The notes under the pieces were generated by a model that saw only the letters and a program-made list of their open reading frames with translations, did not search any database and was not told the origin of the DNA. Of a DNA stretch of 64,000 nucleotides, positions 16,186 to 25,378 are shown piece by piece (positions within the stretch are counted from its first letter, which is position 1; each line of letters starts with the position of its first letter). Origin of the DNA: Bosea sp. 685 (GTDB lineage Bacteria > Pseudomonadota > Alphaproteobacteria > Rhizobiales > Beijerinckiaceae); NCBI RefSeq assembly GCF_031884435.1, contig NZ_CP134779.1, forward strand, positions 744,001-808,000. Direction: 5' to 3'. The position numbers and the translations under genes were made by a program.

Positions 16186-18225
16186 ATGACCGCGATCCTG
16201 CAAAGCTATGCGCTCGACCAATGGTTCGAGGCATCCTCCGGTCTCATCGATATTCCCAGCGCAATCGATGGCCGGGTTGTCGCGCGCGCTTCCAGTGCCG
16301 GGCTCGATTTCGCCGCGGTGGTTGCGCATGCACGCGACGTCGGCGGACCGGCTCTGCGGGCGCTGAATTTTCATCAGCGAGCCGATCTGCTCAAGGCGCT
16401 GGCGACCTATCTCAACACGCATAAGGAGCCGCTTTACGCTCTGGCTGCCGAGACCGGCGCGACCAAGCGCGACAACCTGATCGATATCGACGGCGGTATC
16501 GGCACGCTGTTCGCCTATGCCTCGCGCGGGCGGCGGGATCTGCCGAGCGAGCGTTTCGTCGTGGAGGGTGCGAGCGAGGCGCTGTCCAAGGGCGGGAGCT
16601 TCGTCGGCCTTCATGTGCTGACCCCGCTCCAGGGCGTCGCCGTCCACGTCAACGCCTTCAACTTCCCGTGCTGGGGCATGCTGGAGAAGCTCGCGCCCGC
16701 CTTGATCGCCGGCGTTCCCGTCATCACCAAGCCTGCGACGGCGACAGCCTATGTCACCGAAGCCGTCATCCGGCTGATCGTCGAGTCCGGCATTCTGCCT
16801 GCGGGTGCGCTGCAGTTCATTTGTGGCGCGACCGGCGACCTGCTCGACCATCTCACGGGGCAGGATGTGCTCTCCTTCACCGGCTCGCTCGGCACCTCGG
16901 AGAAGCTGCGCAACCACCCGGCCGTCTCGCGCAATGCCGTACGCTTCATCGCCGAGCGCGATTCCCTCAACGCCGCGGTGCTCGGCCCGGACGCTGGTCC
17001 CGGCACGCCCGAATTCGATCTCTTCGTGAAGGAGGTCGTCCGTGAAATGACGGTGAAGGCAGGCCAGAAATGCACGGCGATCCGCCGCATCTTCGTTCCG
17101 CGCGAGCTGGAGACAGCCGTCGGCGAGGCGCTGACCGCCCAGCTCGCCGCGATCAAGCTCGGCGATCCGCGCCTCGATGAGGTCCGCATGGGGCCATTGG
17201 TGAGTCTGGCCCAGCGCGAAGACGTCCGCGCGAAAGTGGCTGAGATCGCAGGAGAGGCTGAGATCCTGTGCGGCGATCCGGCAGGCGGCGAGGTGATCGG
17301 CGGCGATATCGCGACGGGCGCCTTCATGCAGCCGGTGCTGCTGCGTTGCGCCAAACCGCGCGAAGCCCGCCATGCGCACACGACGGAAGCCTTCGGCCCG
17401 GTTGCGACCTTGATGGGCTATGACAGCCTGAATGAGGCCGTCGCGCTGGTGGCGATGGGCGAGGGCAGCCTGGTGGCATCGGTCTTCACCTATGACCAGG
17501 CGGTGGCTGAGGCGCTGATCTTCGGCATGGCCTCCTATCATGGCCGCCTGCTCGTGCTCGACCGCGACTGCGCCAAGGAATCGACCGGCCACGGTTCGCC
17601 GCTGCCATACCTGCTCCATGGCGGTCCCGGTCGCGCTGGCGGCGGCGAGGAGCTCGGCGGCCTGCGCGGCGTGTTCCACTATATGCAGCGCACGGCCTTG
17701 CAGGGCTCGCCCGGGCGCCTCTCGCTGCTGACGGGCAATTGGATCAAGGGCGCTCCGGCGCCCGTCGCGGCAACCCACCCCTTCAAGCTGGACTTCGATG
17801 CCCTTACCGTCGGCGATACGGTCGAGACCGGTGCGCGCGCGATCACGCTCGATGACATCGAGCATTTCGCCCATTTCAGCGGCGACACCTTCTATGCGCA
17901 TATGGACGAAGAGGCGGCCAAGGCGAATCCGTTCTTCCCGGGCCGCGTCGCCCATGGCTATCTGATCCTCGCCTTTGCCGCAGGGCTTTTCGTCGATCCG
18001 GCGCCCGGACCGCTGCTGGCCAATTACGGCCTCGACAACCTGCGCTTCCTCAAGCCGGTCTCGCCGGGCGACACGATCCGCGTCCGCCTCACGGTCAAGC
18101 AGAAGCAGGCGGCGCGGAAGCCGGAATATGGCGAGGTGCGCTGGGACGCCGAGGTCTTCAACCAGGATGGCGAGACTGTCGCGCGTTACGAGCTGTTGAC
18201 GATGAGCGCGCGCGCCGCGGCGTAG
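16186..18225 (+). CDS. paaZ: Bifunctional oxepin-CoA hydrolase / semialdehyde dehydrogenase PaaZ
   Basis: A 679-residue fusion that opens the oxepin ring and oxidises the resulting aldehyde. Residues about 1-520 are an aldehyde dehydrogenase with E257 (FIAERDSLN) and nucleophile C296 (AGQKCTAIR), equivalent to E. coli E256 and C295. Residues about 535-679 are a MaoC-like hydratase with D568 and H573 ([12 protein letters not shown]) and the GRVAHGYLI segment. Both active sites look complete. It is transcribed alone, divergent from paaGIK. The later beta-oxidation genes are not adjacent. Confidence 0.96.
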   Translation: MTAILQSYALDQWFEASSGLIDIPSAIDGRVVARASSAGLDFAAVVAHARDVGGPALRALNFHQRADLLKALATYLNTHKEPLYALAAETGATKRDNLIDIDGGIGTLFAYASRGRRDLPSERFVVEGASEALSKGGSFVGLHVLTPLQGVAVHVNAFNFPCWGMLEKLAPALIAGVPVITKPATATAYVTEAVIRLIVESGILPAGALQFICGATGDLLDHLTGQDVLSFTGSLGTSEKLRNHPAVSRNAVRFIAERDSLNAAVLGPDAGPGTPEFDLFVKEVVREMTVKAGQKCTAIRRIFVPRELETAVGEALTAQLAAIKLGDPRLDEVRMGPLVSLAQREDVRAKVAEIAGEAEILCGDPAGGEVIGGDIATGAFMQPVLLRCAKPREARHAHTTEAFGPVATLMGYDSLNEAVALVAMGEGSLVASVFTYDQAVAEALIFGMASYHGRLLVLDRDCAKESTGHGSPLPYLLHGGPGRAGGGEELGGLRGVFHYMQRTALQGSPGRLSLLTGNWIKGAPAPVAATHPFKLDFDALTVGDTVETGARAITLDDIEHFAHFSGDTFYAHMDEEAAKANPFFPGRVAHGYLILAFAAGLFVDPAPGPLLANYGLDNLRFLKPVSPGDTIRVRLTVKQKQAARKPEYGEVRWDAEVFNQDGETVARYELLTMSARAAA

Positions 18226-18372
18226 TCGAAGCCGTCACCGCCTGTGCCGTTGCAGGTTATGGCTGGCCGGTCGGATCGTTTGAGGCAGGGCTGAAGCGGC
18301 GCTTTCATTGCCGCTGAGCAGAGCGACGATGGACGCCGCGCCTCTCTCGAAATAGCCGCGTAGGCTGATGAG

Positions 18373-18403
18373 CAAAAGGGCGGGCCCTTTTGAGGCCCGC
18401 CCT
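18373..18403 (-). terminator. Rho-independent terminator of the exported hydrolase gene
   Basis: Perfect 10-bp arms AGGGCGGGCC (18377-18386) and GGCCCGCCCT (18394-18403) with a 7-nt loop. On the minus strand the stem is followed by TTTTG, and it lies 45 nt after the hydrolase stop codon. Confidence 0.8.
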
Positions 18404-18447
18404 GCATTGTCGATGACGACGAATTCGTTGGATCGTCTTGGCTCAGC

Positions 18448-19206
18448 TCACTTGGCGTTTGCGGCCTTTTCGATGATCTCGGCGACGACGCCGGGCTTCG
18501 AGACGTAGACGGCATGGCTCCCCTTGGTCTCGACCACGGTCGCTCCGGCGCGCTTGGCCATCTGGCGCTGGGCGGGCGGCGGGATCATGTGGTCGTCGGT
18601 GGCGACCAGGTAGAAGCTCGGCTTGACCTTCCAGGCCGGGTTGGTGACCGCGCCGGTCAGCGCGGCCACGGCCCAGGGCACCTGCGAGTCGGCCATGAAG
18701 GCGGCCGTCTTGGCATCGACATCCGCCGCGAAGGCGGCTGCGAACTTGGCCTTGTCGAGGGCCAGGAAGCCGTCGACCGGCGGCAGGATCGGCGGGACGG
18801 AAGCGCCCGGAGGCGGGTTGGCGATCAGCGAGGCGACGGACTCGCCCTGATCCGGCGCGAAGGCTGCGATATAGACCACCGCCTTGACCTTCTCGTCGGT
18901 ACCGGCCTCGCTGACGACGACACCGCCATAGGAGTGGCCGACGAGCACGACCGGCCCGTCCTGCTGGGCGATCGCCCGCTTGGTGAAGGCGACGTCATCA
19001 GCGAGAGAGGTGGTCGGGTTCTGGACGATGGTGACGTTGTAGCCCTTTGTCTTCAGCTGGTTGTAGACGCCCTGCCAGCCGGAGCCGTCGACGAAGCCGC
19101 CATGGACGAGGACGACGTTCTTGACGGCAGGGGCGGCCTGGACGGTGGTGCCGGCGACGACGGCGGAGAGGGCAAGCGCGGCGGCGGAGATCAGGGTCTT
19201 GGTCAT
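18448..19206 (-). CDS. Exported alpha/beta hydrolase
   Basis: A 252-residue hydrolase with a Sec signal peptide (MTKTLISAAALALSAVVAG, cleavage probably after VQA around residue 24). The fold shows the oxyanion strand VVLVHGGF (31-38), nucleophile elbow GHSYGG with S92, an acid in ATDDHMIP and the late histidine in KGSHAVYV. This resembles the EstC/salicylate-esterase-like group of small alpha/beta hydrolases. Substrate is unknown. It is divergent from an OhrR-like MarR gene with palindromes between them, so that regulator probably controls it. A clear terminator follows. Confidence 0.85.
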   Translation of the reverse strand: MTKTLISAAALALSAVVAGTTVQAAPAVKNVVLVHGGFVDGSGWQGVYNQLKTKGYNVTIVQNPTTSLADDVAFTKRAIAQQDGPVVLVGHSYGGVVVSEAGTDEKVKAVVYIAAFAPDQGESVASLIANPPPGASVPPILPPVDGFLALDKAKFAAAFAADVDAKTAAFMADSQVPWAVAALTGAVTNPAWKVKPSFYLVATDDHMIPPPAQRQMAKRAGATVVETKGSHAVYVSKPGVVAEIIEKAANAK

Positions 19207-19230
19207 GACAGTGGTTCCTTTCCTGTATCT

Positions 19231-19253
19231 GCGATAATCATTATCGCGATAAT
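19231..19253. promoter_or_regulatory. MarR-type palindromes before the hydrolase gene
   Basis: GCGATAATCATTATCGC (19231-19247) is a perfect interrupted palindrome and overlaps ATTATCGCGATAAT (19240-19253), a perfect one. They lie 25-47 nt upstream of the hydrolase start codon, within its probable promoter. Confidence 0.65.
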
Positions 19254-19286
19254 CAGTCCCATACCGACCCGCTCCGAGCTTGTAAA

Positions 19287-19306
19287 GCGATTTCTTTATC
19301 GCGATA
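19287..19306. promoter_or_regulatory. MarR-type palindrome before the MarR gene
   Basis: GCGAT (19287-19291) and ATCGC (19298-19302) are inverted, and TATCGCGATA (19297-19306) is a perfect palindrome with the same core as the site on the hydrolase side. It lies 37-56 nt before the MarR start, fitting autoregulation. Confidence 0.55.
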
Positions 19307-19342
19307 TTCTTTTTCGCGAAGACGCCATTCCCGAGGACCCCG

Positions 19343-19822
19343 ATGACCGACGCCCCGACCCTGCCGCTCGACGGCCAGCTCTGTTTTTCGATCTATTCCG
19401 CCTCGCTGGCGATCCAGCGCGTCTATAAGCCGATGCTGGACGGGCTCGGCGTGACCTACACCCAGTATCTCGTGCTGAGCGCGCTCTGGGAGAGGGACGG
19501 GCTGACGATCGGGGCGATCGGCGAGCGGCTGGCGCTGGAACCGAGCACGATCACGCCGGCGGTCAAGCGGCTCGAGGCGGCAGGCTTTCTTACGCGCCGG
19601 CGCAGCAGCATCGACGAGCGTCTGGTCGAGGTGCATCTCACTGAGAAGGGCGTGAGCCTGCATCCCAAGACGGGTTGCCTGACCGATGCGCTGCTGCGCC
19701 ATTCCGGCTTCGACATCCCTGGGATGATCGCACTCAACAAGCTGGTCCAAACTCTGCGGCAGGGCATGCGTGAGGCGACCGCCGGGCAGTCGGAAGCGGC
19801 GAGGGGAGATGCTGCAGATTGA
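19343..19822 (+). CDS. MarR-family regulator, OhrR-like
   Basis: A 159-residue winged-helix regulator. LCFSIYSASLAIQRVYKPML near the N terminus, with Cys14 and the later Tyr residues, matches the peroxide-sensing region of OhrR. The DNA-binding part includes LTIGAIGERLALEPSTITPAVKRLEAAGFL in pieces (STITPAVKRLEAAG) and the wing RRRSSIDERLVEV. Canonical OhrR controls the peroxidase Ohr; here the divergent partner is an exported alpha/beta hydrolase and no ohr gene is visible. Sensing of organic hydroperoxide is inferred from Cys14 only. Confidence 0.87.
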   Translation: MTDAPTLPLDGQLCFSIYSASLAIQRVYKPMLDGLGVTYTQYLVLSALWERDGLTIGAIGERLALEPSTITPAVKRLEAAGFLTRRRSSIDERLVEVHLTEKGVSLHPKTGCLTDALLRHSGFDIPGMIALNKLVQTLRQGMREATAGQSEAARGDAAD

Positions 19823-19937
19823 AGCGGGGCCGCTGATGCGTGGCGCTGTTCGAGCCTCTCATGCGCGCCTGCGGGGATAGCAGGAACGGCGTGCCACCTG
19901 GCACAGCCGCGCCGGCAAAGCTTGACACCGCGATCTC

Positions 19938-19953
19938 GATATATCGTATATTC
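19938..19953. promoter_or_regulatory. Island motif copy 1 (GntR candidate operator)
   Basis: GATATATCGTATATTC, with TTGACA at 19922-19927 upstream so that the motif covers the -10 region. It lies 43 nt before the binding-protein start codon. Related 16-mers occur at 26674, 29525 and 38346. Confidence 0.55.
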
Positions 19954-19995
19954 GCATTGTACCTTTCACGCGGTCTCACAGCTAAAGGGGAAGCC

Positions 19996-21570
19996 ATGTT
20001 GCGACAGGAACTGAGCAAGCGTGGTGTTCTCGTGGGCGGCGCGGCGGCGCTGGCGAGCCTCGTCGTTCCGACAGTCTCCCAGGCGGCACCGAAATCGATG
20101 ATCGCCGTACTCGAATCCGAGGTCGTGATCCTCGATCCGCATGCCACGACGGCGGCGATCACACGCACCTTCGCCTATCATGTCTTCGACACGCTGTTCT
20201 CGATGGACATGGCGGGAACGATCCACCCCCAGATGGTGGACACGTTCGAGACCGCGCCTGACGGCCTGAGCTGGCGGTTCAAGCTGCGCGACGGCCTCTC
20301 CTGGCATGACGGCGCGCCTGTCAAGGCCTCGGACTGCGTCGCCTCGCTCAAGCGCTGGGCCCGCGGCGATGCGCTCGGCAAGATGCTCATGGCCGCTGTG
20401 ACCGGGATCGAGGCGGTGGATGAGCGCAGCTTCAGGATCGTGCTGCGCGAGGCCTTCCCGCTGATGCTCGACGTGCTGGGCAAGCCCAATGCCCCCGTGC
20501 CGGCGATGATGCCCGAGCGCATCCTCCCGCCCGGGGACGAGCGTATCAAGGAGATCATCGGGTCGGGGCCCTTCAAGTTCAAGGCCAGCGCCTGGCGGCC
20601 GGGCGACCGCGCCGTTCTGGAGCGCTTCGAGCAGTACAAGCCGCGCGCCGAGAAGCCCGATTTCCTGGCCGGTGCGAAGGTGGTCAAAGTCGACGAGGTG
20701 GTCTTGCGCGTCATGCCCGACGACGCGACGGCGACGACCGCGCTGATCGCCGGCGAAATCGACTACATGCAGTATCTGCCCTTCGACTGGCTCGACAAGC
20801 TCGAGAAGGCGCCGAACGTGAACATCATGGCTCTGACCGGCCTCGACATGTTTCAGGGCAATTTCCGTCTCAATCACGCGACCGGTCCCTTCGCCGACCG
20901 GGCGGTCCGCGAGGTGCTCTGGAAGCTGGTCGACCAAGGCGAGGTCCTGCAGGCCATCGGCATCCCCGATCGCTATCTGGTCAAGAACTGCCCGTCCTTC
21001 TTCATGTGCGACGCGCCTCTCAGCAGCACCGAGGGCGCAGCCACCGCCAGGCTTGCGATCGAGGAGGCCCGCGCCGCCCTCAAGAAGACCGCCTACAAGG
21101 GCGAGCCGGTCGTCTTCCTGTCGGTTGCGGGCTCGATCTCGCAGACGGCCGGGACGGTGCTGGCCGACAACATGCGCAAGGCCGGCTTCACCGTCGATGA
21201 GCAGGTGATGGACTGGGGCACGGTTCTCGCACGCCGGGCCAAGAAGGAAGGCTGGGGCATCTTCCCGGTCTATGCCAATGGCATCGACATGATGTCGCCG
21301 CTGACGCATTTCTACATCGGCAACAACTGCGCGAACTATGCCGGCTGGAGCTGCGACGCGGTAATCAGCGAGAAGCTCGCAGCCTATGCCAGGGCGCCCG
21401 ACCCCGCCATGCGCAAGCGCATCGCGGCCGAGATCCAGGTCGAGGCCTACAAGGACACGCCCTCGGTGATGTGGGGCCAGTTCAGCCGGCCGGCCGGCTA
21501 CCGCTCGCGCGTCAAGTCGATCGTGCAGTCCAGCTTCCCGATGTTCTGGCAGCTCACGCTCGACGCCTGA
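19996..21570 (+). CDS. ABC transporter family-5 (peptide/nickel-type) binding protein
   Basis: A 524-residue periplasmic binding protein of the DppA/OppA family. The start MLRQELSKRGVLVGG follows AAAGGGGAAGCC and gives a leader with KRG, a hydrophobic core and VSQA before APKSMIAVLESEV. Family signatures include FDTLFSMD, WRFKLRDGLSWHDGAPVKASD and FKFKASAW. No permease follows; the next gene is a penicillin-acylase-family enzyme 31 nt downstream. It may feed the DppBC-like permeases at 40.2 kb, whose cognate binding protein also carries the island motif. Ligand is probably the acylase substrate, which is inference. Confidence 0.88.
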   Translation: MLRQELSKRGVLVGGAAALASLVVPTVSQAAPKSMIAVLESEVVILDPHATTAAITRTFAYHVFDTLFSMDMAGTIHPQMVDTFETAPDGLSWRFKLRDGLSWHDGAPVKASDCVASLKRWARGDALGKMLMAAVTGIEAVDERSFRIVLREAFPLMLDVLGKPNAPVPAMMPERILPPGDERIKEIIGSGPFKFKASAWRPGDRAVLERFEQYKPRAEKPDFLAGAKVVKVDEVVLRVMPDDATATTALIAGEIDYMQYLPFDWLDKLEKAPNVNIMALTGLDMFQGNFRLNHATGPFADRAVREVLWKLVDQGEVLQAIGIPDRYLVKNCPSFFMCDAPLSSTEGAATARLAIEEARAALKKTAYKGEPVVFLSVAGSISQTAGTVLADNMRKAGFTVDEQVMDWGTVLARRAKKEGWGIFPVYANGIDMMSPLTHFYIGNNCANYAGWSCDAVISEKLAAYARAPDPAMRKRIAAEIQVEAYKDTPSVMWGQFSRPAGYRSRVKSIVQSSFPMFWQLTLDA

Positions 21571-21601
21571 ACTGCCACAACGCGCCTGACGAGAGATCTC
21601 C

Positions 21602-23926
21602 ATGACGACTGATGCCGATCGCGACGCCCTTGCGGCGGCCCTGCCGCCGCTGTCGGGTTCCTTGTCCCTGCCCGGCCTGGAGGCGCGTGTTTCCGTCCGG
21701 CGCGATGCCTGGGGCATCCCGCACATCAAGGCGGTGGGCGAGGCGGATGCCTATCGGGCGCTCGGCTTCGTCCATGCGCAGGACCGCCTCTTCCAGATGG
21801 AGCTGACGCGCCGCAAGGCGCTGGGGCGTGCCGCCGAATGGCTCGGAGCCGAGGCGGCCGAGGCCGACATCCTGGTGCGGCGGTTGGGTATGGAACAGGC
21901 TTGCCGGCGCGATTACGACGCGCTGGCCGGCGACGCGAAGGCGATGCTGCAGGCCTATGCGGCCGGTGTGAACGCGTTCCTGGAGTCCGGCGCGCCGGTC
22001 CCTTGCGAATACACGCTGCTGGGCGCAACGCCCGAGACCTGGGAGCCCTGGCACAGCATCGCAGTGATGCGGCGGCTCGGCCTGCTGATGGGCTCGATCT
22101 GGTTCAAGCTCTGGCGGATGCTGGCGCTGCCGATCGTGGGCGCGCAGAACGCGCTGAAGCTGCGCTATGACGATGGCGGGCGCGATTTGCTCTGCATTCC
22201 CCCCGGTGCCCAGGCCGACCGCTTCGAAGCCGATCTGGCGGCGCTGGCGCCGACAGTCGATCACCTGCTCAAGGCCATGGGCGGCGATGCCTCGGATGCG
22301 GCCGGAGGCGGCAGCAATAACTGGGCGGTCGGCCCGGAACGGACGGCGACGGGGCGGCCCATTCTCGCGGGCGATCCCCATCGCGTCTTCGAGATCCCCG
22401 GCATGTATGCGCAGCACCATCTCGCCTGCGACCGCTTCGACATGATCGGCCTCACCGTGCCGGGCGTGCCGGGCTTCCCGCATTTCGCCCATAATGGCAG
22501 CGTCGCCTATTGCGTCACCCATGCCTTCATGGACATCCACGACCTCTATCTCGAGCAGTTCACTGACGAGGGCAGAATGGTGCGCTTCGGCGAGGGCTTC
22601 GAGCCCGTCAGCCACCGGCGCGACCGCATCGCCGTCAGGGGCGGGGCCGACCGGGAGTTCGAGATATTCGAGACGCGCCATGGTCCCGTGATAGCGGGCG
22701 ATCCGCGCGAGGGCGTCGGCTTGTCCCTGCGCTCCGTCCAGTTCGCCGAGACCGACCTCTCCTTCGACTGCCTGACGCGGATGCCTGCGGCCTCGACCGT
22801 CTCGGAACTCTACGAGGCGACGCGCGGCTGGGGGCTGATCGACCATAATCTCGTCGCCGGCGACACGGCCGGCGCGATCGGCCATCTGGTGCGCGCCCGC
22901 GTGCCGGTGCGCTCGCGCGATAATGGCTGGCTACCCGTGCCCGGCTGGACGGCTGAGCATGAATGGCAGGGCTGGATCGCGCATGAGGCGATGCCCTGCG
23001 TCATCGACCCGCCCGGTGGGCTGATCGTCACCGCTAACAACCGGGTCGTGGCGGATGACCATCCCGACTATCTCTGCACCGACTGCCACCCTCCCTATCG
23101 CGCCGAGCGCATCCTGCAGCGGCTCGATTCAGGGGTGCCTTTCGCCGTCGCTGACGCGGCGGCAATCCATGGCGACACGCAATCCCCGCATCTTGAGCTG
23201 TTCCGCACTCGCCTCGCGGCGCTGGGCCAGCGCGAACAGGCCGGCGCGGAGCGGCTGCGGCAGGATCTGCTGGCCTGGAACGGCCGCATGGACGCGGATT
23301 CGACCGCGGCCGCCGCCTATAACGCCTTCCGGCGAGCCCTGACGCGGATCGTCACCCTGCGCAGCAGGTTGGAACAGGCCACTGCGCATCGCTTCGCCGC
23401 GGTGGCGCCCGGCGTCTCGCCGCAGGGCCAGGTCTGGTGGGCGGTGCCGACACTATTGCGCAACGACGATGCCGGAATGCTCAACGGCTCGACCTGGGAC
23501 GATTTGCTGTCGGAGGCGCTGTCGGAAGCGGCGGCGACCCTGACCGGCCGGAGTTGGGGCGAGGAGCATCGGCCGCGCTTTGCCCATCCGCTCTCGCCGC
23601 AGTTCCCCGACTGGGCGCAGCGGCTCGATCCGCCGTCTTTGCCGGTCGGCGGCGACGGCGACACCGTGCTCGCGATCGGGATCGTGCCATCGGCCGGCCC
23701 GGTGGCGACCTATGGTGCGCTGTCGCGCTATGTCTTCGATGTCGGCAACTGGGACAACAGCCGCTGGGTCGTCTTCCACGGCACCTCCGGACACCCGGCA
23801 AGCCCCCACTACGCCGACCAGAATACGCCCTGGAGCGCCTGCGAGATGGTGCCGATGCTCTATGACTGGGAGCGCATCGCGGCTGAGGCGAAAACGGTGC
23901 AGGAGCTGGTGCCGCCTCGCGCCTGA
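21602..23926 (+). CDS. Penicillin acylase-family amidase without signal peptide
   Basis: A 774-residue Ntn-hydrolase of the penicillin/AHL acylase family (S45). The alpha-chain start is seen in VSVRRDAWGIPHIKA (30-44) and GFVHAQDRLFQMEL. The autocleavage site is GGG before S238NNWAVG, so Ser238 should become the N-terminal nucleophile of the beta chain; GDPH and the later TANNR segment are conserved. Unlike most relatives it begins directly with a soluble region and no export signal, which implies cytoplasmic processing and action on an imported amide. It shares an operon with a binding protein. The true substrate is unknown; penicillin is unlikely. Confidence 0.9.
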   Translation: MTTDADRDALAAALPPLSGSLSLPGLEARVSVRRDAWGIPHIKAVGEADAYRALGFVHAQDRLFQMELTRRKALGRAAEWLGAEAAEADILVRRLGMEQACRRDYDALAGDAKAMLQAYAAGVNAFLESGAPVPCEYTLLGATPETWEPWHSIAVMRRLGLLMGSIWFKLWRMLALPIVGAQNALKLRYDDGGRDLLCIPPGAQADRFEADLAALAPTVDHLLKAMGGDASDAAGGGSNNWAVGPERTATGRPILAGDPHRVFEIPGMYAQHHLACDRFDMIGLTVPGVPGFPHFAHNGSVAYCVTHAFMDIHDLYLEQFTDEGRMVRFGEGFEPVSHRRDRIAVRGGADREFEIFETRHGPVIAGDPREGVGLSLRSVQFAETDLSFDCLTRMPAASTVSELYEATRGWGLIDHNLVAGDTAGAIGHLVRARVPVRSRDNGWLPVPGWTAEHEWQGWIAHEAMPCVIDPPGGLIVTANNRVVADDHPDYLCTDCHPPYRAERILQRLDSGVPFAVADAAAIHGDTQSPHLELFRTRLAALGQREQAGAERLRQDLLAWNGRMDADSTAAAAYNAFRRALTRIVTLRSRLEQATAHRFAAVAPGVSPQGQVWWAVPTLLRNDDAGMLNGSTWDDLLSEALSEAAATLTGRSWGEEHRPRFAHPLSPQFPDWAQRLDPPSLPVGGDGDTVLAIGIVPSAGPVATYGALSRYVFDVGNWDNSRWVVFHGTSGHPASPHYADQNTPWSACEMVPMLYDWERIAAEAKTVQELVPPRA

Positions 23927-23935
23927 GGCGGCCGA

Positions 23936-24685
23936 TCAGCTCGCGCCAAATCCTTCCGGCAGCCTCGGCGTGCGCAACCCGGCCGTCTCGCCGCCATCGA
24001 CCGTCAATACGGCGCCGTTGACATAGCTCGCCTTGTCCGAGAGCAGCCATTCGACGACGTCGGCGACCTCGCCGGGGTCACCGAGGCGACCGGCGGGAAT
24101 GCGCAATTCGAGCTGCCGCAGCCGCAGCGGGTCGGCCAGCACCTTGGACATCATCCGGGTCGCGATCTGTCCGGGGCAGATCGCGTTGAAGCGGACCTCC
24201 TCGCCGAATTCGAGCGCCAGCGCCTGCGTCATCGCGATCAAGGCGGCCTTGGAGGCGCAGTAGACAGCCAACCCCTCCTCGCCGAGCTTGCCCGCGACGG
24301 AGGCGACATTGACAACCGCACCCTTGCCCGCGCGCAGGCCCGCCAGCGCATGGCGCGTGAACAGGAAGGCGCTGCGGGCATTGGCGTTCATCACGGCGTC
24401 CCAATCCTCGAGGGTTGCCTCCGCGAAGACCATGCGCCGTCCGAGCCCAGCATTGTTGACCAAGCCGGCAAGGCGGCCGCCGCCATGGTCGAGGGCGGCA
24501 TCGACGACGCGCCGGCAGTCCTGCTCGCTCGTCACATCACCGGGAACGAAATGCGCGCCGGGCACCTGCGCCGCCAGCTCTTCGCCCGCCGCGACGTCGC
24601 GGCCGGTGAAGACGACGCCGCGTGGCCCCAGACGCTCGACGCAGGCCCGGCCGATGCCATGGGTACCGCCCGTGACGATAATCAT
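23936..24685 (-). CDS. SDR-family oxidoreductase
   Basis: A 249-residue classical short-chain dehydrogenase. TGGTHGIG (5-12) binds NAD(P), NNAG is at 77-80, and S129, Y142 and K146 (YCASK) form the active site. The C terminus YVNGAVLTVDGG is typical. It is the last gene of an otnK-otnC-SDR operon, 33 nt after otnC, and ends 9 nt from the convergent acylase gene. In threonate and erythronate pathways a dehydrogenase supplies the 3-oxo acid for OtnK, so it may oxidise a hydroxy acid here. That assignment is inference. Confidence 0.88.
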   Translation of the reverse strand: MIIVTGGTHGIGRACVERLGPRGVVFTGRDVAAGEELAAQVPGAHFVPGDVTSEQDCRRVVDAALDHGGGRLAGLVNNAGLGRRMVFAEATLEDWDAVMNANARSAFLFTRHALAGLRAGKGAVVNVASVAGKLGEEGLAVYCASKAALIAMTQALALEFGEEVRFNAICPGQIATRMMSKVLADPLRLRQLELRIPAGRLGDPGEVADVVEWLLSDKASYVNGAVLTVDGGETAGLRTPRLPEGFGAS

Positions 24686-24718
24686 CTCATCCCTCCAGAC
24701 ATCGGTGAAACCTCGCGC

Positions 24719-25378
24719 TCAGTTGCTCGACAGGCGGCCGCGCCCGTAATCGGCATAGCGTCCGAGCACGGCGTCCATCTCGTCCCGGGTAAGATGGACG
24801 ATCTCGCCGGCCTGGCGCGCGAGCAGCAACTGCCGCGCCAGCATTTCGAGCTTGACCGTGCGCGCGAAGGCCTGCGCCAGTGTGGAGCCGATGCAGACCA
24901 TGCCGTGATTGGCCATCAGGCAGGCGCTGTGGCCCGCCAACGACGCCACGACGCCTTCGGCAAGCGCGGTCGTGCCGAACGGCGCATAGGGCGCGCAGGG
25001 GACCTCGTGCCCGCCGAAAGCCGCCACCATGTAGTGGAACGGCGGCATCGGGCGGCGCAGGCAGGACAGCGCGACGCAAGCATCGGGATGAGCGTGGATC
25101 ACGGCCTGGGCGAGCCCGGCTGCGTAGATTCCGCCATGGATCGCCCATTCGCTGGACGGCGTGCCCTGCGATAGCGCTGTGCCGTCGAATCGCGACAGCA
25201 CGAAATCATCCGGCGCCACTGTCGCGCCATCGGCGCCTGTCGGGCTGATCAGCATGACGTCGCCCAGGCGCAGGCTGATATTGCCGGCATTGCCGAGGCT
25301 CAGGCCCGATCCCTCGATCTTCCGGTAGATTTTGCATAGCTCGACGCGGGCATCGGCCTCCAAGATCGCGGCAGTCAC
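24719..25378 (-). CDS. otnC: Class II aldolase-family decarboxylase, OtnC-like
   Basis: A 219-residue member of the class II aldolase/adducin family. Zinc ligands fit H95, H97 (HAHPDA) and H158 (NHGM), with E77 (SSEW) as catalytic acid. OtnC enzymes decarboxylate 3-oxo-tetronate 4-phosphate to dihydroxyacetone phosphate, and the upstream overlapping gene is an OtnK-like kinase (4-nt overlap), the standard pair. A fuculose-phosphate aldolase-like role is possible from the sequence alone; the partner makes OtnC the better call. Confidence 0.82.
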   Translation of the reverse strand: MTAAILEADARVELCKIYRKIEGSGLSLGNAGNISLRLGDVMLISPTGADGATVAPDDFVLSRFDGTALSQGTPSSEWAIHGGIYAAGLAQAVIHAHPDACVALSCLRRPMPPFHYMVAAFGGHEVPCAPYAPFGTTALAEGVVASLAGHSACLMANHGMVCIGSTLAQAFARTVKLEMLARQLLLARQAGEIVHLTRDEMDAVLGRYADYGRGRLSSN

